This document shows positions 14,165 to 26,302 of a DNA stretch of 64,000 bases, in pieces; the first letter of the stretch is position 1; the number at the start of each line of letters is the position of its first letter. Both the position numbers and the translations under genes were made by a program. The notes beneath the pieces were generated by a model. That model was not told the DNA's origin, ran no database searches, and saw only the letters and a list, made by a program, of their open reading frames with translations. Source of the stretch: Pelodera strongyloides (taxonomy: Eukaryota; Nematoda; Chromadorea; Rhabditida; Rhabditidae); the NCBI GenBank assembly GCA_036852015.1, contig JAANDG010000023.1:62001-126000 (forward strand). The letters are read 5' to 3'.

Positions 14165-14395
14165 ACTGGAGTGGCGTGGCACAGTGGCGCCTTGGTCACG
14201 CCGTCGGTCGTTGGTTCGATTCCGGCCCGGAACCACTTACCCAACCAAAGTTGGTAGCTGGGTAAAACTGGCAGAGATGCTTCCCGAGAAAAGTTTAAAG
14301 GCTAGTATGTCCGGCTTCAGAAATGAATGGGCCCCGGTGCACCGTTTCTACGGATTCGGTTGATATTACCCGATACACTTTATCTTTATCTTTAT
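14165..14395 (+). mobile_element. tRNA-derived SINE
   Basis: TGGCACAGTGG at 14177-14187 matches the RNA polymerase III A box and GGTTCGATTCC at 14213-14223 is a perfect B box. The gap between them is 25 bp, a little shorter than in a real tRNA, and no clean cloverleaf or acceptor stem closes. A roughly 150-bp non-tRNA body follows, ending in a run of TTTATC units (about 14379-14394). A tRNA-like head, unrelated body and simple-repeat tail are the classic layout of a SINE. Boundaries are approximate; no target-site duplication was identified. Confidence 0.65.
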
Positions 14396-17202
14396 TCACT
14401 GAAGCAATAAGTCCCAGCTGCTTCTGGTTAATGCACAGAAGCAAAACTTGGGGCCATCCGTTGTTTCTTGATTCTAGACGTCCAAAATGCTAAGAAATTC
14501 TTAAGAAAACGCAAGTATTAAGCCAAAGTCAATTATCATGGTGTACTGTGTATTATGTTTATCACACAACATACACAATTAGTGTTATAGAGTCTACTTT
14601 TACTCTCTGATTGAAGTTATGCACACGATTTCACGTTGAGATACTGTTCATTTGTGACATCTCTTCATCGAATTCGTCTGGATTGTTTGGCTATAATTTG
14701 AGTGTTAATGGGCCAAGACAATGAAACAGCGGCCGAGCACACCGGGCCTGAAACTGGCGCTATCGGGTTTCGGACCCCCTGAGCGGTCAAGAGCTCCTCC
14801 AAAGATAGGGAAATGAATAGCCCACTTTGAGAAATTTAGCAGCCAACACCAATTGGACTACAGTTGGATAAGCACTAGGAATGGATATCAGAGTCTGATT
14901 CTTCTGAATAGGTAACTCATTAAAGAGGAACGTGGATTACATAAAAAATAAAACCAAAGGTTTCGTGGAGATGGGTGCTCAGTTGACTGTTTATGTCAAA
15001 TATTAAAAAATGTGTACGCTTTGAAATGAGGGAATTTGTTAGTGAAAACATTTGGGTTACTAGCGGTCTGAAATTAGCCTATCGTTCCGTGTAAAACTTC
15101 TCCTCTTCCATGCGAATTAATCAGGTATCTATTTGAAACATCTTGTAATTTTCACTGTTACTATATCACGATGTTTTTATGAGTGGAAATGAGACCGCCA
15201 TATATAATTAAATAACCAAGAAATTTTTTGTCAACGTTGCATAATACTGCAATGGAAGCAGTTGGCGTATTGGCCCAAAGCCAAACAGGACAGTTAATTT
15301 CTGCCACCCTCAACTCTCGTAGCCTTTGGCCAATCATGGTCTCCTAGTGAGACAGTAAATCTGTTTTCCTTGTTCCTGAATGCGTATGATAATGTTTCCT
15401 CGTTGCGTGATGACTGACAAATCATTGAGCTGTCATTTCGGAAAACATCACTGCGACTGGGTCATATTTCGTTTCACTGTGTGGAGTGCACAATCGGGTC
15501 AAACTTTTTCTTCCTTCATTTAAGCATGTGCATTGTGAAGAAATGTACGAGTTCACAAGTGATGATTGTGCTAATAATTCCATAAAGATAGTGTTTAAGT
15601 GACGTAGTTCAAAAATTGTGCACGCAGAGTTTTACGGATTAGTTGAATGCTTTCGCGTGTATATACATAAACAAATGTTCTGTGAAAACACACATAGAGG
15701 AAGACGGATGCAAAAAATGCGTTTCTTCAGGCCATCCAATGGCATGTTAGCGAAGGGGATACATGGCCAATACACATATCTCGAACTACCCATATGTCAC
15801 ATTGAATGTTGGCAATGAACGGGGTCCGGAACAGTAAAAAAAAATCAGCAACGATTGGGACGGGTGTTGGGGTGTTGGTTTATAATATATAGGATCAACT
15901 GTCGCCAAAATCTTTTTTTTTGTCTGCATGTTGAAACTGTTAATTGTAGGTGTACTATCGACCGATGAACTTCACAGACCACTGCTTCTCAATTCCGGCA
16001 AAAATCAATATAGGAATGGTACCCTGCAGTCACTCAATGTGTGTCACAGTGATTGAGCCGAGGATATTAGCTGGTAGGTGATTTTTTTAATTATATTACC
16101 GGTACCGATAGCCGGTCCCGTAGTTCGGATCTATCGGCTCCTACGGCACAGTATATAGTCGCGCCCGATACCTTAGCGGCTCGCATAAATATTCACAGAT
16201 TTCAGCATAGAGCTCAACTTAGGCAACATTCTCTTTGTTGCCAAACACACACACTCAGTTATTTTCGAGTGATTGAGAGATTGTCCGGAAGAAGTGAGGC
16301 GTTTTCTTGCAAACGATCAGTTAAAGTGATCAATTGGACCCTTTAATGTTAAAAGTGGAAATCCATCAAGTGACAGCTCCCTCCATCATTGACACCGGCA
16401 AACATATACAAATCTATTTCATTGCGTTTCATTGCTTTCGTGTAATTTTTGCGGGATCAAAATACCTTGATGATCAAAAACCTGTAACCTGTATTTGAAG
16501 TGCACGTGCTTTTGAAAAATCTTTAAAAGTCGTGCTCTTTCGCAAATTATTTTATCTGGTGTTGTTTAGGGCAAGTAATTGGAAGTAATTCATTTTAGAT
16601 TTTTTTGTGAGTTATGTGCGCGCTTTACCACTATGCTGCTAATGAGATTCGGATTTATTCATGTTGAATATTAGGGGCTCTATTAAGTACGAAACGAATA
16701 GATAATTCCTTCGTTTACGCCAATGGAAAGAGTTTTCGAAGATAAAGAAATTAGAGGGGCCTGGTTAGCCACGAGAATCATACAACAGTTTATCTTCCTG
16801 CTTTCTTTCATACAGTATCGATGGAGTCAGACAATTATGTTCAAGACGCGTACCAACAACTCCCATTATCAGTTATGCTTGGTGAACTTTCCCATTGTCA
16901 TTCATAGCAGTGGGGCTGGTAGCGGCTCGTTACCGCTGTATTGGGAGGCCTGGGCGTTGCAGATTGAATTATGCTCTCGGGTGGCTGCTCATCGCCTCAT
17001 TGTCTCGGCGCGTCTAAGTAGTTTACCTCGCCCTCATAACGTCGTAATCAACGCCACCAAAGTGCTCGATTCGCCGCACTGAATGTGTGCGTCCCCTAAC
17101 CAAATGAACGGTTGTAAATAAACACTGCGCTGGACACCAACATCCTGTGGCTGGCGACCAATCGCACCCATATTAGAAATTTCACTTCCAAAATTACCTC
17201 AT

Positions 17203-17552
17203 TTAAAGGGTCAGGCGCACAACTATGCTGAAAATTTCTTATAATGTGCGCCTGAGCTCTGCGATTCCAATTATGAAAGCCCTATTACCAGGATATCCAA
17301 AATTAAGCGAGTTACTTGGATAAAAACTGCCATACCATATTTGCAAATTATTGGGTTTTGGATATATGTAGCGGGTGAAACATTTGCCTTTCTATTCGAC
17401 TACGGTATGCTCCCGCCAGTCGTTTTTGCCAAATAGCTGGCTTAGTTTTATGGTTAGTGCAATGCGGCTTACGTGATTACCTTCGCATTGCTCAGCAGCA
17501 TAATTTGAGCATTTTGAAGGAAAATGACTTTCTCATGAGCCTGACCCTTTAA
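17203..17552. mobile_element. Non-autonomous inverted-repeat element (MITE)
   Basis: The ends are a perfect 14-bp inverted repeat: TTAAAGGGTCAGGC at 17203-17216 and its complement at 17539-17552. The outer TTAA could be the target duplication, as for piggyBac-like MITEs, but the repeat could equally start there. A second, nested inverted repeat TCAGGCGCACA (17211-17221) pairs with TGTGCGCCTGA (17245-17255), so the left end can fold alone. The 350-bp interior has no coding potential. No transposase is present in the window. Confidence 0.6.
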
Positions 17553-18637
17553 GGAGGATTAAACTGACGACCTTGTGTTACGCTTTGTGATATTAGATAA
17601 AAAATATTAGCAACTAGAGGTTGATTCACATCTTTCTTCATTCACACCCATTGTTAAAATATCTTTGTATGATAAACATTACGATTACGATTAGTAGTGA
17701 ATAAGTAAACAAAACAAATTTCGGGGGTCCTTATTCTTTTCAAGGACGCTTTGAATTTCGTACAGCTTCATAAGCACACTTCAAAAAGGTTATTCAGGCC
17801 CCATACATGCTTCTTATTTCTCTGAATTAGTACTTGAGTTATTCGCAAAACGGCGCTGCGAAATTTTCAATTGTGAGCAGCAAAAAGCAATATTTTCAAA
17901 AATACTTATCTTTCTATAAGACTGAATGGATTCGTCAGCGGAGATTTATGGTAACGGAACAACGATCAACGTAGTATTAGTCGTGTTCAGACGTTGTACT
18001 AGGCTCATTGACTTATACAAGACTTTTTGTAGCAAATCTCTCATTCCCTCATATATTTATGTCTCTTTGACTCTCTGACTCCATGTGTCTCTCTCTCTCT
18101 TCCTTGACGGACTATCTGAAAAAAGGGAGCCGAGTGGATATGGTCCGGAGAGGTGATTCCAATTCCGGGCCGAATGATTTGTTGGCGACGACTTGTGCAC
18201 GCTGTGCTAAGAAACACTTGTTGGCAAGGGAGGCCGGCCGGCGCCTTTGAGACGCTCTGCTTATCATGGTTGGCGAACTCCTCGGGGAATACACATATAC
18301 ACACATACACACGATGGACCAATCGAATACATACACAGAAGGAGGGGTGACGAGGGGACGGGGTCATGTCGGATTGGCACCAACTGCCAAGACATCCGGA
18401 TTTTATCAAATCTAGGGGAACTGGAAACCGTGGTGACAGCACGAGACCGTAATGCTTTTCATCATGCTCTCTTTACATACATTGATCACTGATTTCACTC
18501 TCATACCATCGGGATGTGATTACAATGACAGCATGCTACATCTTAAGGAGAACCAACGTTAAGCGAATTATAAATCCTGATGATGTGATGTGTTGAACAC
18601 CATATTCAAATAGGAAAACTAACATTCACTTTTCCAG

Positions 18638-19574
18638 GCCAGCACGTGGGAAACAATATAATCCGCGGCTGTTTCTCAGGCGTCTTTCGCTATGGAGCGA
18701 CGCCTCGAGCGCAAGCCTCGGCTATTATGGGTGAGAATAGTTTAATATAATTTTCTGTGAATTTCAAGTCAATTTGGGGGAAATTTTAACCCAAATTGGT
18801 TAAGAACCAATATTGTGACATATATGGCAACAGTGCTCTTTAGCTCTGGTCATTGTCACTTCCTGACTGCCGCTTTAGGACTAAAGAGCCGCTTTCTTGC
18901 GCAAACACGCAACACGAATTAAAAATTCACCATTGGTTCTGTATCATGACCCGATGACTAATAGGTCAATGTTATGAGATTCGTTTTTGCTGAATGTTTC
19001 CAAATATTAGTGTCCTTTTACATCCTCTATTAGATTTTTTTTCATTGCGCTACAGAACCGTGGTCAGAGCGTAGCTGCGCCTCTGCGAAAATCAATAACG
19101 AATACATTTAATTTTTATTGTTATTTCTTATTACAGACACATCGTGTAGTCGGATGTCGGCCAAGCAGTTGCTACCTCCTCATATGGCGTCAAGGTCGAG
19201 CAACAGAACAGTGGAATTGTGCTACTGTGTGGGACAATTGTGCAACGATTATCCTTCCGTAGCTATCAATTCGAATCGGTGAGATGTTTAACATCATAGA
19301 TGAATACATAAAATGGGTGATATATCAGTCTTGCATCGGTAGCACTATATTAAATTTATAGTTATGCCTGTAGACCTACACTAGTCAAGTGAACATGTTG
19401 GCCTGACAATTGTAAGTTTCATATTCCAGTACCGCGCTTTTCTCTAATATACTAGAAAATGGACGCTTAAACAGTTTTGTATTATTTTTTGGTTTCCAAG
19501 CTAACAACTGTGAATTTAGGTGTCATTCATCTATGGTGTCGATATTGATATTGCTGTTCTGGGTTCTCCGATAG
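18638..19574 (+). CDS. Ly6/uPAR-like three-finger protein, GPI-anchored, 3' exons only
   Basis: Three exons join in phase: 18638-18730, 19137-19278 and 19520-19574, encoding roughly 96 C-terminal residues. Visible features are a GC at the start, TSCSRM, then the cysteine cluster ELCYCVGQLCN, the signature end of Ly6/three-finger folds in nematodes (two spaced cysteines followed by CN). An NRT sequon precedes the cluster. The last exon gives a short polar linker and then a hydrophobic tail (MVSILILLFWVLR, then stop), which looks like a GPI-attachment signal. The first listed exon begins in phase 1, so at least one upstream exon with the signal peptide and the first cysteines must exist; it was not found. 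Such proteins sit on the outer membrane face, and several are known to modulate nicotinic receptors. The next gene downstream is a nicotinic receptor subunit, but that link is only inferred. Confidence 0.6.
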
Positions 19575-21303
19575 CACATGTGTGGATCTTATGGGACGGG
19601 GGGTATAGAAGACTGATCATAACTTGATCTTTCCATGTCTTTTTAAAATTCACTGCGATTTTCTTCTTTCAACGACCGCTGTATCGCGCAGATGCAGCGC
19701 AAACAAATGTGATATTTTCTTGCGCTTCTTGAGTGGGCGCACGTTCATCTACTTGGCTGCAATATATGATCTTATCTTACTATAAACTATAAGGTATAGA
19801 TTATCAGTTAGACCAGTGATTTGCGAAATATATGTAACAGAATGTTCATGTAACATTACATGTAATTAATCACGTTGGAGCTTCTATGAGTTTTACAGTG
19901 TTTATATGATTATGTTTGTCTTCGCACCTGTCTATTTAGAAATTTGATTGTTGTTTTGTGAGATATATGTATGTCATATTTAATTGAATTACAAAATTTT
20001 TTCACCATTTTGCTTCGAAATTATTTATGTTTCATTGTGAGTACCTATATCTTTTCTAAATGTAACAAAGATTTTTATGGTGTAAAACTGCTCAACGGCA
20101 ACTTTTTTTGGCAAACTTGGAAAACAATTTGTTTGGTCGTTTAAAAAAAACATCATATTCGTTCATTTTACTAGACAGTATTGTTTGTTTTCTGATTGTT
20201 AGAATACAGATTTTTAAAACCAATACATAATACAAGTACAGTAGTTACTACATGTTTGTATCTGAAATCAACTTAATTTACTACGTATATGTGAAACCTC
20301 AGATTCCATTCAGATCTTCTATTTGTTTGAATATTAGCTAGACAATTAGTTATTTGTGCGATGATCTCAGAAATAAAAAGATTTTATGTTTTGGTGTATG
20401 TTTTGATCGCGGAAGATTTTTTGGCTTGTTTTCTGTAGCAGTGATCTATGTGAATTAACATATAGCCTAATATATCATTGACAATGTTGATTTAGATGTC
20501 CTGGAGGACTAGCTTTCAGTCTTTTTTTAATATCTCCAATATGATCAACAAGATCAGTTTGTCCTCTTCCACAGTATACTGTGTCAGGTGTTCCCCATTC
20601 ATTGGCTACACTATAATTTGTGATGCTCATTCAAAAGTGATTTAGTTTCTCACTATGTTGTGCCACGAAGCACATTTCCTCCCGTTGAATGGAAAAAAGA
20701 AAATGTGTTTGGATATTCATTTATGGACGGATTTTATCTTGAATCACTTCCTTGGGTAGGAAAAATACCGTAGGTTATTCACAGAATCAGTTTATTTCGG
20801 AAAGTGGCGAGCGAGAATAATATGTTATATCATATTAATGCAACTTCCGGAGTTCAGCCTTCTCTATAATAAAGTGTGGTAAATTCGATTTCGGTTGGTC
20901 CGCTGGCAGTCAGGGTGGTCCTATGCTCTATTGAGGAGTTTACGGAAAAGGTAAAAAAAGAGAGAGAGTCCAATGCAATTGGAGGGTCTTTTCCTTGTGG
21001 AGGCGGTGGCAATGCCTCTGAAGTTCCGAGTTGATCCACCGGATTAGCATCACAACCTCGACACAAGCATACACACGCATTCACGTATAGTTACGAGAGG
21101 AAGAAAACAAAAACAGCTTATTTGCCATATTTGGATTCTTCTCCTACTCATTGTCCTACTCGTCTAAATACACACAAAAAGCGATACCGAGCAACTCGTT
21201 GAGGGAGAAACGAGCCACTCATACTTATGCACGTTTGACTCATATGTATTTACCCTACTTGTTTGGTTTTATTCGTATTGTATGAATACACACAGAAGGA
21301 ATA
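19575..21303. other. Intergenic region between the Ly6-like and nicotinic receptor genes
   Basis: AT-rich spacer of 1.7 kb, too long for a typical nematode operon gap. No exons were seen on either strand. A minus-strand open frame at 20854-21084 has no recognisable motif. The region just before 21304 presumably carries the receptor promoter. Confidence 0.45.
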
Positions 21304-24300
21304 ATGGAGTGCGATTTATTCAGGACGCTGGCGAGTGTTTTCTTCTTGCTTATTTTTTTCTCTAGCTTGCGGTGAGAGAATGTAGGTCTTTAGTATTTCG
21401 CCAACTGGGTTCTAAACTACTATCAAGCGGTCAAGGCTTAATTACATGTTATGTTTTACGAAGCGCAACTGGATTTCCCATCTTGAATTCATACATACAG
21501 ATACTAAACATTAACAATAGACCATACTGATAACAACATTTTAGTTTTTCCTTGGTTGCTCACTATTCATCTCCTTGGTGTCGACGAGTCCTGAAGAGTA
21601 CCGACTGCTGGCAGATCTCAGACATAACTATGATCCCTATGAGAGACCTGTAGCTAATTCGTCTGATCCTCTACTCGTCTCTGTTAAAATATACCTCCAG
21701 CAGATACTCGATGTGGTAGGTACAGTCTTTTTCCTAATGCTCTGTTCATTCATATTTACTACTGTTTCCTTGTGCATAACGATGTGAGTCAAAAGGCAGC
21801 CGTACTAGCACTGTTAGGACAGGACAAGTATATATAAAGAACCATCATTAAGTCACTTCAAGTTTGATATTTAGGATGAGAAAAATCAAGTTATAACGCT
21901 GGTTGCTTGGATCGAATACGTAAGTTTGCTACTGATAATAAAAACATTCCTTGCAAAATGCATCCAATTTGCTGTCGGAATGAGTTTCAGTGACCATTTT
22001 AGCAATGGACCGATTATAAATTGAAATGGGATCCGAAAGAATATGGCGGTATTATGGACATTCGAATTCCTGGAACGGCGAGCGCAATATGGAAACCGGA
22101 CGTATTACTCTATAACAGGTAAATTAATCAGAACGCAAATCTCACGAGGTACGATTGAACCGAGAACTTTGTTTGTTCGGAGATTACGTTCAAAACCCGA
22201 AGGAGCTACGCGAGCACCTTTAACCAATTAATTATAATCCGGTTAGACGTTTTATTCCAAATATGATGTATCCAATGTGCGTTTAGGACGAAACAATTTT
22301 TTACATTCGATGTACTCTTTGAATTTTTATATACGTATACATTTAGTTGTGTGATCAACGTCGATCCAGCAGAATCGTCTCCTAATATTTGTGATCGAAC
22401 ATTAATCTAAACTTTATTTTCAGTGCCGATGAGAATTTCGATTCGACATATCCCGTCAATTATGTGGTCAGTCACGACGGTTCTGTGATGCAGGTTCCTC
22501 CCGGAATAATGAAACTCTCTTGCAAAATAGACATCACATGGTTTCCAGTCAGTTACATTATTCTTCTGTTTTATTTTATGCCATTTCCTTTTTATCAATA
22601 TTTATTTCACTTGGGATAGACTCAAAAAGACAGGTCACCATTAGAAATAATTGCCGCAATTCATCATGTTAACTTTTCAGTTTGACAACCAAATGTGCCA
22701 CTTGAAATTTGGATCATGGACTTATTCTGGAAATTTTATCGATTTGCAAATAAATGGTCCCGAGGGGAAGAATATCACTGAACAGGGCATGGACATACAG
22801 TATTATGTTGAAAATGGAGAGTGGAATCTATTAGGTGGGAAATCAAGAAACGGGCGCTTTGCAACCATAGTATCCCGGTTTGCGGTAGTAAAAGCTTGCG
22901 GTAGTAAAAATGAATGGACTTTTGTGAAATGTATTGCCACAACAATTTTGCACTATGAAAAGAACGCTATTCGGCTACTTTGCTTTCATTGCTTTCATTG
23001 CGATTACAGTATATACAAATTCGCGCAGAAGTATAACCGGGAAAATTTAAAATCATTCCTTTCAGCCGTTCCCGCTCGAAACGAAAACAACGTGTTTGAT
23101 GAGCAGCCATACCCATCACTGTATTTTTACCTGATCATTCAACGGAGAACATTGTATTATGGTGAGACTGATACTCATGGGTGTGTGATAATGTGACTAT
23201 TGCTGTAAGATGTTTTGCACGGTCAATAACAACAATTGTTAGCTTCTCAACAGTTGGTTAATGTTTATTATTGCAGGTCTGAATCTCATTATTCCCAGTC
23301 TCTTAATTAGTCTCATGACAGTTCTTGGATTCACACTTCCGCCTGATGCCGGAGAAAAAATCACGCTTGGTAGGAAAAATTTCATAATGCTAGCAACAGG
23401 GTTTGGGAGGGGAAAGCTTTTGGATATTGACGCCCCCTGTGATACACTAACTTATCGCAATGTTGCCATTTAGAATATACAAGCATGGTTTCACTTTATA
23501 AGCACAATCTTACAGAAATCACCATCCTCCTTTCAATTTGTTTCTTCCTGAGTATGGTGTCTGATATGACACCGCCGACATCGGAAGCTGTTCCGCTAAT
23601 AGGTAAATCCATTTTACATGCTTACCTAGATTTCTACCTATTGCAGCTTAGTAGTTTTTTATTCATGGAAAATCACCCACCTAAAAATGATTGTCACCTT
23701 GAATGTCGCTATATCCCATGTTTCGTTTGTGGCACCGAATATGTAGACCCTTGGGAGGAAACTTTATAAACTCTCAAATTTAGGTGCATTTTTCTCCTGT
23801 TGTATGCTGGTCGTATCAGCATCCGTTGTATTCACAGTGCTCGTTTTGAATCTCCACAACAGAAAGCCAGAGACTCATGAAATGAGCCCATTTGTAAGAA
23901 TCTCATTAGTTTCTTTTACTGATTTACTTGATCAAGATGTCACTGGTCATTAGTTTTATTCTCTCTGCTATGTAAACAGTTTTTATCTTATTCTTCTATA
24001 ATTGGTTTAATACAGTTTACTTTATGCTACTTTATTTGTTATACGAATTTATTTTGTTCTAGTTTTTGTCATAGACATAAGAAATGTCAATTCTTCTCGG
24101 ATTCATAACTTGAGGCAAATTTCAAGAATCACGGAAATAAAAAAATGTTTCCAGCTCCGCGAATGCCTCCTTATTTGGTTGCCCTGGATGTTGATGATGC
24201 GACGTCCCGGAACAACAATATTTAACAGAAAACATTTCACGAATGAGAAGGAAGAGAGCGAATCCAGGTGCTTTACTGCTTACGTAAATCTAATGATACG

Positions 24301-25448
24301 TCAACTCTGCATCGCTTACAAATGTTTTTCTAATTGTGTGAGATTTAAGAATCGCTTACCACAAATGACTGTTGAATCAATGGTTCTAAAGTAAACCCGT
24401 AAATTTAGGACGCAATCAATGCGACTGACGAGCGTACGAACCGATCCACAGAATGAAACGACATTGCTATTGAAGAATTTAAGGCCGCCTGATGCAAATC
24501 ATAAGTGTGAAACAAGTTTGTGTCAATCACTTTTTTAATAAATGGGGGAAATAATATGATATGTATGTCATTACCTAACAATAAATATGAAACAGGAATA
24601 ATCCCTCAAACACTAACTAAGAATACTCGAAGAATCCACGCTTATATCTATGTATATATATTGGGTCGTCGCTTTGTTTTGATATTCCAAAAATTCTTCC
24701 TAATGACAAATATCTTCAAAAATTCAGAGGAATATGGCCGAAAGAATCCTGTATCGCTGATGACGTCATCGGCCAATGGATCTGGAACTCCTCGATTTCT
24801 CATAACTCCAACTGACGATTCGGTCGATTCAGGTATTAGAAGGCGAAAGATTTTATTAGATGCACTTTCCTAACAGGAAATGTTCACTTTTTCAGAGCAG
24901 ATCACTCGCAGCCTCGAACTTTCATAAGCAGAATCAGAAAAAAGTTGTTTCGGTTTGCTTTAAGGTGACGGTGCTCTGGAAGTTGTTAACAGAAGCATGC
25001 AAAGAGCTTGTCTACAGTTGAAGAGCATTTCCGAGCAGATCACAATGATGCGAAAGAGGATGGAGGAAGATGAACGAGTGAGGTTTTATCTGTCAGAACC
25101 TTGCGTACAAAACATGTGTCTATTTCGAAAATGCCAGCCTACACATCCACTACCTGACGTCGAAGTTTTGAAACAAAAATTGGGAAAAATGGGCATTAAG
25201 CGACAGTAAATCGAACACGAGTCTTTGGACCCGCACCGGTCCGCAACATGCGTTGTGCACCTTTTTTTCAGGTAGAATAAGACAAAAATAAATGAAGTAA
25301 TAAGATTATTGTTTAGGACGAGCAGGCCGAGAACGATTGGAAGTTTGCGGCAATGGTGGTCGACCGTCTTTGTCTATTCACGTTTTCAGCCTTTATTGTG
25401 GTGTCCACATGCGGAATTATGCTCAGCTCCCCACATCTCATCGCCTAA
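21304..25448 (+). CDS. Nicotinic acetylcholine receptor subunit, non-alpha type (ACR-16-like group)
   Basis: Exons: 21304-21371, 21589-21715, 21875-21919, 22003-22118, 22424-22547, 22681-22834, 23066-23161, 23277-23369, 23516-23602, 23784-23893, 24155-24267, 24409-24515, 24728-24832, 24965-25077, 25317-25448, giving about 529 aa. A signal peptide (FFLLIFF core) leads to EEYRLLADL, the standard mature start. The Cys-loop is C152[14 protein letters not shown]166. TM1 starts near residue 245; TM2 is preceded by GEKIT, the cation-selective signature, and followed by [12 protein letters not shown]3, [12 protein letters not shown], a Ser/Thr-rich loop and TM4 complete the fold. Loop C (about 213-232, [18 protein letters not shown]) lacks the vicinal cysteines of alpha subunits. 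In C. elegans, ACR-14, ACR-9 and EAT-2 are candidate relatives; I cannot choose. Least certain point: the join of exon 1 to exon 2 uses an atypical acceptor (GACGAG). The alternative acceptor at 21544 would add another hydrophobic stretch but needs a different first exon. Confidence 0.88.
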
Positions 25449-25465
25449 GAGAGTGAATACATTAC

Positions 25466-25471
25466 AATAAA
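25466..25471 (+). terminator. Poly(A) signal of the nicotinic receptor gene
   Basis: AATAAA lies 18 nt after the TAA stop codon, a normal distance for a short nematode 3' UTR. Confidence 0.55.
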
Positions 25472-26204
25472 TTTTCTGAACACTGAACACAACTTGTTAG
25501 AACTGCACCCACCAGAATCGAATTTCGAGCATATGATGCGATGCTTATAAAACAAAATTGATTTCATCTATCACGAGATCTGCTGATTCAGGTCACAATT
25601 TGAATTGCTGTTTGTATAAACCAAAACATTCAGAAAGTGAGATTTGAAGAAAGAAAAAAGAAAAAAGAAAAAATATTGTCCTTAGAAAAAAATAGTATAT
25701 AAAAGAAAATATGCGATCTTTGATTGAGACCAACATCTTTTTACTAAATCTCCTTTGTCGGTGAGCACACCTGTGTGATTCAAAAGCACACGCTTTCCAC
25801 GCTTTGACATTTCAGTAACATTAAACTGCAAGGACAAAACAACACGAAGTGAACACTCTCACAGATTTTTACAGTCTAGTATAAGGAAATTTGCCTAACA
25901 AAATATTGCATAGTGCTTATTCTCTTAGCAGAAACTAGTAAGCATCCGTTATGATCGCATTGACTTTTTTGGTCAATTTCAGAAAAAAATTATGTTTGTT
26001 TTTGTTTTTCTTCAGTGCCCTACGTTTCACATTTGACAATGTTTTCCGAGTTTTCTTTGACTGCATTTGTATGCTTTCCTTTCGTTATAACCTTCGAAGC
26101 CTACTTTGTTCCAAGACCACCACGCTGTTGCCATTTTGACATATTGATTGTTTGTTTTTTATGTTTACTTTTGTGAGGTATTTTTTTCTTGGATATTGTC
26201 AATA

Positions 26205-26302
26205 CCCATAGTTTAAGTAGCATAAGGTATTTCCTAATACGAGCAGCTCTATCCCCATAGTTTAAGTAGCATAAGGTATTTCCTAATACGAGCAGCTCTA
26301 TC
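26205..26302. repeat. 49-bp tandem duplication
   Basis: Two adjacent identical copies (26205-26253 and 26254-26302), each running from CCATAGTTTAAGTAGC to GAGCAGCTCTATC. The copies show no mismatches by eye, so the duplication is recent. It is followed by a G+C-richer CCCCTACGGGG stretch with short dyad symmetry. Confidence 0.8.

Larger units (their letters stand above)
7739..18637. other. Gene-poor intergenic region
   Basis: About 11 kb with no gene that can be supported. Open frames of 60-137 codons occur on both strands (for example 12492-12905 minus and 16723-17082 plus), but they lack known motifs and overlap open frames on the opposite strand. It holds a tRNA-derived SINE near 14.2 kb, an inverted-repeat MITE at 17.2-17.55 kb and G+C-rich islands near 14.75, 16.1, 16.9-17.1 and 18.1-18.4 kb. 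The 16.1-kb island carries a CCGATAG/CTATCGG inverted repeat (16105-16111 and 16131-16137). The missing 5' exon(s) of the Ly6-like gene at 18.6 kb probably lie here, but no exon of suitable phase with a signal peptide could be recognised. Confidence 0.5.

Noticed and set aside
16723..17082. 119-codon plus-strand frame
   Set aside because: No known motif; the second half is a G+C-rich island that looks like repeat or control sequence and lacks stops by composition.
18041..18442. 133-codon minus-strand frame
   Set aside because: Low-complexity (CT/CA-rich) sequence with competing frames on both strands; no conserved motif.
24895..24960. Alternative receptor exon beginning with GAGCAGATCACT
   Set aside because: Joins in phase but hits a stop after ten codons, whereas the acceptor at 24964 continues into the expected intracellular helix and TM4.
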